Shown here one piece after another: positions 8,159 to 14,727 of a stretch of 33,741 bases of DNA (position 1 is its first letter; each line of letters starts with the position of its first letter). The notes below the pieces were generated by a model, which did not search any database, was not told where the DNA came from, and saw only the letters and a list, made by a program, of their open reading frames with translations. This DNA comes from Ilumatobacteraceae bacterium (GTDB taxonomy: Bacteria; Actinomycetota; Acidimicrobiia; Acidimicrobiales; Ilumatobacteraceae), in assembly GCA_009694465.1 (NCBI GenBank), contig SHUW01000006.1, positions 1-33,741 on the forward strand. The letters are read 5' to 3'. Both the position numbers and the translations under genes were made by a program.

Positions 8159-8551
8159 GTGCAGACGTCACGCGGTATTGAAGTTCCCGAGGATGCCATC
8201 GCCTGGTCCTTCGCTCGTTCAACGGGTGCTGGTGGTCAAAACGTCAACAAGGTCTCCTCTAAGGCCACGCTCAGCGTGTCTACGGCTGCTTTGTTGGGTT
8301 CGCCCACCAAATTGGCTCGGGTGATCGAAGCCCTCGGCGAGACGATCACCGTCACCTGCCAAGAAAGCCGGAGTCAGTGGCGTAACCGTCAATCCTGCGT
8401 CCAGAAACTCAGTGAGATGATTGATGCCGCTGCTGCGCCTCCCGCTCCGCCGAGACGCAAAACCAAGCCAAGCAAAGGGGCCGTTGAACGGCGTCTTGCG
8501 GGGAAGAAAAAAGACGGTGAGAAAAAAGCTGGGCGACGCGGCGATTGGTAA
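8159..8551 (+). CDS. arfB: Alternative ribosome-rescue factor / peptidyl-tRNA hydrolase ArfB (YaeJ/ICT1 type)
   Basis: Frees ribosomes stalled at the 3' end of broken mRNA by hydrolysing peptidyl-tRNA. The 130-residue protein has the catalytic GGQ at 25-27 in the context STGAGGQNVNKVSSKATL and lacks the codon-recognition domains of RF1/RF2. The C-terminal 35 residues are strongly basic (KTKPSKGAVERRLAGKKKDG region), the tail that in E. coli ArfB enters the empty mRNA channel. The canonical ...R-S-[ST]-GPGGQ has A24 in place of proline. The start is a GTG at 8159; an ATG at 8151 is in another frame. The nitroreductase-family gene follows after 19 nt. Confidence 0.93.
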   Translation: MQTSRGIEVPEDAIAWSFARSTGAGGQNVNKVSSKATLSVSTAALLGSPTKLARVIEALGETITVTCQESRSQWRNRQSCVQKLSEMIDAAAAPPAPPRRKTKPSKGAVERRLAGKKKDGEKKAGRRGDW

Positions 8552-8570
8552 CGCCGATACCGTAAACGCT

Positions 8571-8999
8571 ATGCCGAGCCGATTCACTCTCAAGACCATG
8601 AACGCCCTCCACAAATCCTTGCTTGCGGTGTCCTTCGGCAAATTCGGCTGGGACGCGGGCAAGATGCCCGTTCTCAAACTCACCACAACTGGTCGTAAAA
8701 GTGGTCAGAAGCGCACCATCATGTTGACCTCGCCGATGCAATTGGGTGAAACCTGGGTCATCGTGGCATCTAAGGGCGGCGATGATGATCATCCCGCATG
8801 GTTCTTAAACCTTCAGGCCGACCCAAACGTTGAAGTGGACATTCGCGGCAAGAAGTCAGTGCGCACAGCCCGTCTTGCGACGCCCGAAGAGCGATCCACA
8901 ATGTGGCCCCAGATCACGTCGGTGTACACCGGTTATGCCGGCTACCAAGAGCGGACGCAACGCGAAATTCCTTTGGTGTTGCTCGAACCTCAAGCCTGA
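8571..8999 (+). CDS. F420H2-dependent nitroreductase-family protein (Ddn/DUF385 type)
   Basis: A 142-residue split-beta-barrel protein of the deazaflavin-dependent family. The diagnostic stretch LTTTGRKSGQKRTIML (residues about 37-52) and the PAWFLNLQADPNVEVD segment (about 70-85) are present. Members of this family use reduced coenzyme F420 to reduce quinones or nitro compounds, which implies that this organism makes F420 or scavenges it; no F420 biosynthesis gene is in the window. The ATG at 8571 begins the recognisable N-terminus; the open frame continues backward across arfB in another phase and is not used. It lies 19 nt after arfB and 10 nt before the SDR gene. Confidence 0.88.
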   Translation: MPSRFTLKTMNALHKSLLAVSFGKFGWDAGKMPVLKLTTTGRKSGQKRTIMLTSPMQLGETWVIVASKGGDDDHPAWFLNLQADPNVEVDIRGKKSVRTARLATPEERSTMWPQITSVYTGYAGYQERTQREIPLVLLEPQA

Positions 9000-9009
9000 A
9001 AATCTGTCA

Positions 9010-10575
9010 ATGTCGGACGAAGCACCTACATACGACGACATTGACTCTGAGGTAGAAGCGACTGTTGCGTTGCTGCAGATGCTTGTCGCAGATCGTGGCC
9101 TTTTGGCTGATATCCCCACCGAGTTAAGGGTTCAATTACTGAGTTTGGCTGGCGATCTTTACGAACCTGACCTCACCCTGCGCCGTCGTTTAATCAAAGA
9201 TCAGCGTCGCAACGACAAGAATGAGAAAACTGCTCGCCACCAAGAAAATCTCGCACAAGCCGCCATTCGCGCCCTACGCGCCAAACCAGTATTTGTGACT
9301 CCCAACGTTTTTCCGCCCGAACTTATTGAGGGTGACGAGATCAACGACACTGACGAAACCAGTGCGGCCTTTGCTGAGACCAATAAAGAACAACACTGTT
9401 ACGTCTGCAAGGTGAAGTACACGCTGATTCATTTCTTTTACGATCAACTCTGTCCTGAGTGCGCCGAGTTCAATTACAACAAACGTGGGGAAACAGCGGA
9501 TTTGAGTGGCCGTGTTGCATTACTCACTGGTGGCCGAGTCAAAATTGGTTACCAGGCCGGCATCAAGTTATTGCGTGCTGGAGCGCACCTGATTGTCACC
9601 ACTCGTTTTCCCCGCGATTCGGCCATGCGTTATGCATCCGAAGCCGACTTCGCCCAATGGGGTCATCGCCTGGAGATCTATGGGCTCGACTTACGCCACA
9701 CACCGAGTGTTGAAGCCTTTTGTCAGCATGTGATGGCCACATACGATCGTCTCGACTACATCGTTAACAATGCCTGTCAAACGGTGCGCCGCCCACCCGA
9801 GTTCTATCGCCACATGATGGAACTGGAGAATGCGTCAATTGCCGATATGCCACCACATGTGCGCGAACTCGTGGGTGCTTACGAAGGTTTGCGGGGTTAC
9901 AACATGTTGCCCTCGGCCGAAGACGGCGCGCTGGAACTTGCTGGCCTCGCTCCCGTAACAGCCCCAGGAATTACTCGTTCGGCCGAATTATCACAGGCCG
10001 AACTGATCGCTGAAGATCACGACTTGCCATCCCATCTATTTCCAGAAGGTCAACTCGATCAAGACTTACAACAAATTGACTTGCGCGATCGCAACTCATG
10101 GCGACTCACACTTGCGGAGGTGTCATCAGTTGAGTTACTTGAAACGCAACTCGTGAATGCTGTTGCACCATTTGTTCTCAACGCTCGATTGAAGCCATTG
10201 ATGTTGCGCACTGAGAACCGCGATAAGCACATCGTCAATGTGTCAGCGGTTGAGGGTCAGTTTTACCGCAAACTAAAAACCACTCGTCACCCCCACACCA
10301 ACATGGCTAAGGCTGCGCTGAACATGATGACACGAACATCTGCGGCTGATTATCATGCCGATGGCATTCATATGAACAGTGTTGATACTGGCTGGATCAA
10401 TGACGAAGATCCAGCGCATCTCGCCGACCGCAAGCGATCCGAACATCACTTTCATCCACCGCTCGACATTGTTGATGGTGCCGCCCGCATCGTTGACCCC
10501 ATCATTGATGGAGCAAATACTGGCTCGCATATTTGGGGGCAGTTCCTCAAGGACTACAAACCAACTGACTGGTAG
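9010..10575 (+). CDS. SDR-family protein with N-terminal helical region and zinc ribbon
   Basis: A 521-residue fusion. Residues 1-125 are helical and charged. C130, C133, C148 and C151 (two C-x2-C knuckles, CYVC and CPEC) form a probable zinc ribbon. The Rossmann part starts near 165 with TGGRVKIG (173-180) and NNAC (253-256). There is a long insert (about 260-370) before the catalytic region. There S412 (VSAVEG) is kept and K434 is kept, but the residue four before the lysine, normally tyrosine, is T430. I recall similar zinc-ribbon SDRs in other bacteria and plants, so the fusion is not new, but the substrate is, to my knowledge, unassigned. ATG 9010 is used; an upstream extension to 8830 overlaps the previous gene. 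It is 10 nt from that gene and 9 nt from the patatin gene, so the four form one transcription unit. Confidence 0.9.
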   Translation: MSDEAPTYDDIDSEVEATVALLQMLVADRGLLADIPTELRVQLLSLAGDLYEPDLTLRRRLIKDQRRNDKNEKTARHQENLAQAAIRALRAKPVFVTPNVFPPELIEGDEINDTDETSAAFAETNKEQHCYVCKVKYTLIHFFYDQLCPECAEFNYNKRGETADLSGRVALLTGGRVKIGYQAGIKLLRAGAHLIVTTRFPRDSAMRYASEADFAQWGHRLEIYGLDLRHTPSVEAFCQHVMATYDRLDYIVNNACQTVRRPPEFYRHMMELENASIADMPPHVRELVGAYEGLRGYNMLPSAEDGALELAGLAPVTAPGITRSAELSQAELIAEDHDLPSHLFPEGQLDQDLQQIDLRDRNSWRLTLAEVSSVELLETQLVNAVAPFVLNARLKPLMLRTENRDKHIVNVSAVEGQFYRKLKTTRHPHTNMAKAALNMMTRTSAADYHADGIHMNSVDTGWINDEDPAHLADRKRSEHHFHPPLDIVDGAARIVDPIIDGANTGSHIWGQFLKDYKPTDW

Positions 10576-10584
10576 ACATTGACC

Positions 10585-11307
10585 ATGACCGAAAAAGCCA
10601 ATGTTCCACTCGCTGGCGCCTTCGGTGGCGGTGGCTTATTCGGTATCGGATATGCCATGGGAGTCATTGAAGGACTGCGCCAACAAGGTATCGATCTTTC
10701 AACAGCGCCAATGCTTGGTACGTCGGCAGGCTCGTGGGCGGCGGCGGCCACTGCTCTCGGCGTGACCTTTTCCGACCTTAAAGACGTCAAGATCCCGCGT
10801 TTTCCAAATTTTCGCGCTGGAATTCTTACTCAGTCAACACATCAGGTTTTCGGAGATGCAATGCGTTCCAATGTCCATGTTGTGGCCTGTGCTGTGCGAG
10901 GTTTAAAGCGCACCGAGCTAGATGGTGCGTTGATTCCTCTCGCGACGATGGTCGCTGCTTCGTCCGCAGTACCTGGCTTATTTGCTCCACAGCCAGTCAA
11001 TGGGCGTTTGTATATCGACGGTGGCGTGCGCTCAGGGGTGAGCGTCGACATAGCGGCGTCGGCAGATGTACTGATTGTGATCGCCCCGCTTGCAGGCGCA
11101 ATGTTTGGACCATTCAACAACATTGTGGAGCGCAATACTCAACGTGAAATTGACCAGTGGCAAAAGACCAATCTCGGAAAGGTGCGACTTTTCGCTCCGA
11201 ATACCACCACAGCAAAAATCGCCACGATGCCCCAACATCTCTTTGACCAAGCACGTGCCGTGGAGGCCTACGAGCAAGGTCTCGTTGAGGGGCAACAGGC
11301 CATATAA
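10585..11307 (+). CDS. Patatin-like phospholipase
   Basis: A serine lipid acyl hydrolase of 240 residues using a Ser-Asp dyad. The oxyanion glycine loop is FGGGGLFGIG (13-22), the nucleophile elbow is GTSAG (45-49, S47) and the partner aspartate is D145 in YIDGGV. At 240 residues it is short for the family, close to the minimal bacterial patatin domain, and no membrane anchor or signal peptide is seen. The substrate could be phospholipid, lysolipid or another acyl ester. ATG 10585 is used; a TTG two codons earlier is possible. It closes the arfB-nitroreductase-SDR unit and is followed by a convergent terminator. Confidence 0.9.
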   Translation: MTEKANVPLAGAFGGGGLFGIGYAMGVIEGLRQQGIDLSTAPMLGTSAGSWAAAATALGVTFSDLKDVKIPRFPNFRAGILTQSTHQVFGDAMRSNVHVVACAVRGLKRTELDGALIPLATMVAASSAVPGLFAPQPVNGRLYIDGGVRSGVSVDIAASADVLIVIAPLAGAMFGPFNNIVERNTQREIDQWQKTNLGKVRLFAPNTTTAKIATMPQHLFDQARAVEAYEQGLVEGQQAI

Positions 11308-11308
11308 A

Positions 11309-11356
11309 AATCTCGGTGCCGAGAGCGGAGAATTCTCCACCAACGACACCGAGATT
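11309..11356 (-). terminator. Intrinsic terminator of nrdJ with nested palindrome
   Basis: AATCTCGGTG (11309-11318) and CACCGAGATT (11347-11356) are a perfect 10-bp inverted repeat. Read on the minus strand, after the nrdJ stop, the stem runs into TTTTTATA, the usual U-tract. The loop contains the perfect 12-bp palindrome GGAGAATTCTCC (11327-11338). On the plus strand the stem lacks a T-run, so termination of the patatin unit here is less certain. Confidence 0.65.
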
Positions 11357-11374
11357 ATCTAGACCATGGCATTA

Positions 11375-14212
11375 TCAGCTACAGCCGCTGGTGCTCCCAC
11401 ACGATGGGCATGCGTGACATGAACCGGCACGGTTCATCTGCACACCACATTGCATGCACATCGGCGCATCGCTGTGCTTGAGCGCCTTGCGAGCAATCTC
11501 TGCCGAATGATCACTCACGGGCGCCACAGGTGCAATACCCATTGACAACTGTGTGACTAATTCTTCGACTGATGGAATGCTCTTAGGATCCGTAGCTACA
11601 TCGGCACCATTTGACGACTGGTACGAAGTTTCTTCAACACCAGGCAAGGTCGGTTGTAGACGCTCGTCCACAGAGAAGATGCCCATTTCTTCGCGCTCGT
11701 CGTAGGTCAAATATTCCAAGGCCAAACGACGGAACAAATAGTCCATGATTGAAGCAGCGAAACGGATGTCTGGATCGTCAGTCATGCCGGCTGGCTCAAA
11801 GCGCATGTTGACGAAAGCTTCAACAAAGGCACGCATTGGCACGCCGTACTGCAAGCCGTAACTGATGCTCTTAGCGAAGGCATCCATAATGCCCGACAAC
11901 GTTGATCCCTGCTTCGAGACCGTCAAGAAGACTTCACCCGGACGACCATCTTCGTATTCACCAATCGTTGCGAAGCCCTTGCAATCGGCCACGCGGAATT
12001 CGAAAGTGCGACCGCGGCGACTGCGTGGCAACTTCTGACGAACCGGCTTGGAGATCACTCGCTCAACGATCTTTTCTACAACGGCGGTTGCCACTGCCTC
12101 AGGAGCATCGGCCTTAACATCATCTTTCTTGGCAGTTGACAAAGGCTGACCGACTTTGCAGTTGTCGCGATATATAGCCACAGCCTTGATGCCCAGTTTC
12201 CAGGACAACATGTGCAGTGCTTCAATCTCTTCAACCGTGGCTTCTTCTGGCATGTTCACGGTCTTCGAGATCGCTCCCGACAAGAACGGTTGCACAGCGC
12301 CCATCATGCGCACGTGGCCTTCGTAATGAATCGTATTGTCGCCCATTGAGCAAGCAAAAACTGGCAGATGCTCAGTTTTCAAATCAGGCGAATCAACGAT
12401 GCTCTTATTGGTGTCGATATAAGCGATGATCCGATCCACAACAGGACCCTCATATCCGAGGTTCGTCAAGGCTCGGGGCACCGTCTGATTGACGATGACC
12501 ATGTTGCCGCCACCCACCAACTTCTTGAACTTGACAAGACCTAAGTCTGGTTCAATGCCCGTTGTATCGCAGTCCATCATCAGACCGATTGTTCCAGTCG
12601 GTGCCAAAACAGTGGCCTGAGCATTTCGCACGCCATACTCCTCGCCGTCGCGGACTGCAGATTCCCATGACTGCGAAGCAGCAGCTACTAGATCGGGTTG
12701 CACGATCTCAACGTTGTCGATTTCTTGATCAGCGTCACGATGCATCCGCAACACGTTGAGCATGTAGCGCTCATTCTCCGCGAAGCCGGCGTGTGGCCCC
12801 ATGCGACTTGCTGTGCGAGCGCTTGTGGCGTACGCATGGCCAGTCATCAAACTCGTCAAAGAAGCAGCCCACGCACGACCTTCAACAGAATCGTAAGCCA
12901 AACCAAGAGCCATCAACAACGCTCCGAGGTTGGCGTATCCAAGACCTAGCTGGCGGAACTTGCGACTGTTCTCACCGATCATCTCCGTTGGATAGTCGGC
13001 ACGACCAACCAAGATTTCTTGAGCGGTGAACATTGTTTCAATGGTGTGCTTATAAGCCTCAACATCAAAAACATCTTGATCATCGAGGTACTTCAATAAG
13101 TTGATTGAAGCCAAGTTGCATGCCGAGTTATCAATGTGCATGTATTCGCTGCACGGATTGGATCCGTTGATCCGACCAGATGCATGAGACGTGTGCCATT
13201 TGTTGATTGTGGTGTCGAACTGCAAACCGGGATCAGCGCAATCCCACGAGGCTTCTGCTATCTGACGCCACAAGTCACGAGCCTGCACAGTGCGCACTGG
13301 TTCGCCTGTCTTGACCGCTCTGAAGGACCACTCTTTACCTTCAACAACTGCGTTCATGAAATCGTCGGTGATACGCACCGAGTTATTGGCGTTCTGATAT
13401 TGCACGCTGAATGAATCCGAGCCATCAAGATCCATATCAAATCCAGCGTCACGCAAAACGCGAGCCTTCTTTTCTTCTTTGGCTTTGCACCAAATGAATT
13501 CTTCAATGTCTGGGTGATCAACGTTAAGGATGACCATTTTCGCTGCCCGACGAGTCTTGCCACCAGACTTAATCGTTCCGGCAGAGGAGTCAGCACCACG
13601 CATAAAACTGACTGGACCCGAAGCGGTTCCACCACCCTGCAAAAGCTCAACGCTGGATCGAATCTTTGAGAGGTTGATACCCGAACCAGATCCGCCTTTA
13701 AAGATGATTCCTTCTTCGCGATACCAGTTAAGGATGGCATCCATCTTGTCTTCAACGGCCAAGATGAAACAAGCACTAGCTTGCTGTGGCACACCCTTGA
13801 CTCCGATGTTGAACCACACTGGACTGTTGAACGCAGCGCGTTGCGTGACGAGAATAAACTTCAATTCATCACTGAAGTTTTCTGCCTCGGCTTGATCGAC
13901 GAAATAACCTCCCTCGACACCCCAAGTAGTGATTGTGTCAGCAACTCTGTCAATAACCTGACGCAGCGAAGTTTCGCGTTCTTCAGTTCCTGGTGTGCCA
14001 CGGAAATATTTCTGAGACACGATGTTGGTGGCGTTCAGCGACCAGCCAACGGGGAATTCCACATCGAGTTGTTCAAAGGCAACCGAACCGTCCTTCCAGT
14101 TGGAAATACGCGCATCGCGCTTCTCCCAGGCCACTTGGTCATAGGGGTGGACCCCAGTAGTGGTGTAGTGACGGCGGATTCCGATAGCGAGACGATCCGG
14201 GGCAAGTGACAT
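11375..14212 (-). CDS. nrdJ: Adenosylcobalamin-dependent (class II) ribonucleotide reductase
   Basis: Reduces ribonucleotides to deoxyribonucleotides using a radical generated from vitamin B12 coenzyme. The protein has 945 residues. The catalytic core shows the NPCSE segment (in NGSNPCSEYMHIDNSACNL) and the large-family motif GGGTASGPVSFMRG. The C-terminus carries a cysteine cluster (CMQCG ... CPSCGS ... C) that serves as the redox shuttle/zinc ribbon of long NrdJ proteins. The start is ATG 14212, with AAAGGA 6 nt before it; the longer frame to 14296 would run through the leader and the NrdR box and is rejected. There is an unusually long 515-bp gap upstream. Control by NrdR is likely (box at 14293-14308, and nrdR nearby). 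The B12 requirement matters ecologically, as no cobalamin gene is in the window. Confidence 0.96.
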   Translation of the reverse strand: MSLAPDRLAIGIRRHYTTTGVHPYDQVAWEKRDARISNWKDGSVAFEQLDVEFPVGWSLNATNIVSQKYFRGTPGTEERETSLRQVIDRVADTITTWGVEGGYFVDQAEAENFSDELKFILVTQRAAFNSPVWFNIGVKGVPQQASACFILAVEDKMDAILNWYREEGIIFKGGSGSGINLSKIRSSVELLQGGGTASGPVSFMRGADSSAGTIKSGGKTRRAAKMVILNVDHPDIEEFIWCKAKEEKKARVLRDAGFDMDLDGSDSFSVQYQNANNSVRITDDFMNAVVEGKEWSFRAVKTGEPVRTVQARDLWRQIAEASWDCADPGLQFDTTINKWHTSHASGRINGSNPCSEYMHIDNSACNLASINLLKYLDDQDVFDVEAYKHTIETMFTAQEILVGRADYPTEMIGENSRKFRQLGLGYANLGALLMALGLAYDSVEGRAWAASLTSLMTGHAYATSARTASRMGPHAGFAENERYMLNVLRMHRDADQEIDNVEIVQPDLVAAASQSWESAVRDGEEYGVRNAQATVLAPTGTIGLMMDCDTTGIEPDLGLVKFKKLVGGGNMVIVNQTVPRALTNLGYEGPVVDRIIAYIDTNKSIVDSPDLKTEHLPVFACSMGDNTIHYEGHVRMMGAVQPFLSGAISKTVNMPEEATVEEIEALHMLSWKLGIKAVAIYRDNCKVGQPLSTAKKDDVKADAPEAVATAVVEKIVERVISKPVRQKLPRSRRGRTFEFRVADCKGFATIGEYEDGRPGEVFLTVSKQGSTLSGIMDAFAKSISYGLQYGVPMRAFVEAFVNMRFEPAGMTDDPDIRFAASIMDYLFRRLALEYLTYDEREEMGIFSVDERLQPTLPGVEETSYQSSNGADVATDPKSIPSVEELVTQLSMGIAPVAPVSDHSAEIARKALKHSDAPMCMQCGVQMNRAGSCHACPSCGSTSGCS

Positions 14213-14292
14213 TTTGATTCCTTTTCTGAAAATGCGTAGAAGGTGAAGTTTACAACTTGATTGCTTGAAGGTTCTAGATCTTGACACATCAA

Positions 14293-14308
14293 ACACAAGA
14301 TGTGGTGT
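14293..14308 (-). promoter_or_regulatory. NrdR box upstream of nrdJ
   Basis: ACACAAGATGTGGTGT on the plus strand agrees with the NrdR consensus ACACWATATATWGTGT at 13 of 16 positions, with both ACAC and GTGT ends intact. It is 81 bp upstream of the nrdJ start. NrdR boxes usually come in pairs about 31 bp apart; I do not see a clear partner at that distance. A weaker match (12 of 16) is at 14475-14490. Confidence 0.6.
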
Positions 14309-14446
14309 ATCCCGCCCCCCACCACCGATGTCGCCACAAGCAGTAGTGATATTACAGCAGTGTAACTACATCCTTGTCAACGATCCTCAAGAAATCCCTG
14401 CTCAGAGGCATAAAAAAGACCGTTTTGATGCATTCAATATGGCGTA

Positions 14447-14498
14447 CGTCACACAAATACTGTTGAGAAAAACTACACAAAATATTGAAGGTGTGACG
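14447..14498. repeat. Inverted repeat enclosing ACACAAA elements
   Basis: CGTCACAC (14447-14454) and GTGTGACG (14491-14498) are exact reverse complements 36 bp apart. Inside are ACACAAATACTG (from 14451) and ACACAAAATATTG (from 14475), the second resembling half to three quarters of an NrdR box. It may be an operator or part of the nrdJ promoter; position relative to the transcription start is unknown. Confidence 0.4.
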
Positions 14499-14648
14499 CT
14501 GTATCGCAGGTCCGGGAACTGTGAGGCCCTAATTGCTCCGCATATTTCTTGTTGCTTTTCAACGACCTTTTTATGCGATTCACTATCCGAGACACAACGT
14601 CACTCCCTTCGTGGGGTGAAGAATAAACCATGTGCCCTGTGGGGAGGA

Positions 14649-14713
14649 AGTGGATAAACATGTGAATTACCACTTTGTTTAGGGGAAAACCCTGTGCAAA
14701 ACCCTGTGGAAAC
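14649..14713. repeat. Tandem 12-mers and DnaA-box-like sequences
   Basis: AAAACCCTGTGC (14686-14697) is followed at once by AAAACCCTGTGG (14698-14709), 11 of 12 identical; a third CCCTGTG is at 14635-14641. AGTGGATAA at 14649-14657 is the complement of TTATCCACT, one base off the classical DnaA box TTATCCACA; TGTGGAAAC at 14705-14713 and TGTGCAAAA at 14693-14701 are weaker (7 of 9). None of the usual origin genes (dnaA, dnaN, rpmH) is near, so I do not call an origin. Confidence 0.4.
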
Positions 14714-14727
14714 TGGTTTTTGGTGAT

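Larger units (their letters stand above)
14213..14727. other. 515-bp gene-free region upstream of nrdJ
   Basis: No convincing gene is seen on either strand. Contents: an NrdR box (14293-14308); an 8-bp inverted repeat (14447-14454 with 14491-14498) around AT-rich ACACAAA elements; 9-bp inverted arms GCATAAAAA (14408-14416) and TTTTTATGC (14568-14576); and tandem CCCTGTG repeats with DnaA-box-like sequences (14649-14713). The end nearest 14727 must also hold the 3' end of the molybdopterin gene; AAAACC and GGTTTT around 14698-14719 could be a weak terminator. I find no cobalamin riboswitch B12 box. The base composition is more AT-rich than the neighbouring genes. Confidence 0.6.

Noticed and set aside
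14213-14296. 28-residue extension of NrdJ
   Set aside because: It would translate the leader and the NrdR box, and a good ribosome-binding site precedes ATG 14212.
14265-14657. 130-codon plus-strand frame in the nrdJ upstream region
   Set aside because: Low-complexity mixed residues, no ribosome-binding site, runs through the regulatory repeats; no recognisable family.
14649-14713. Replication origin
   Set aside because: Only a few imperfect DnaA-box-like sequences, no dnaA, dnaN, rpmH or rnpA genes nearby, and no clear AT-rich unwinding region next to them.
14213-14727. Cobalamin riboswitch upstream of the B12-dependent reductase
   Set aside because: No B12-box sequence or matching conserved core could be found on the minus strand.
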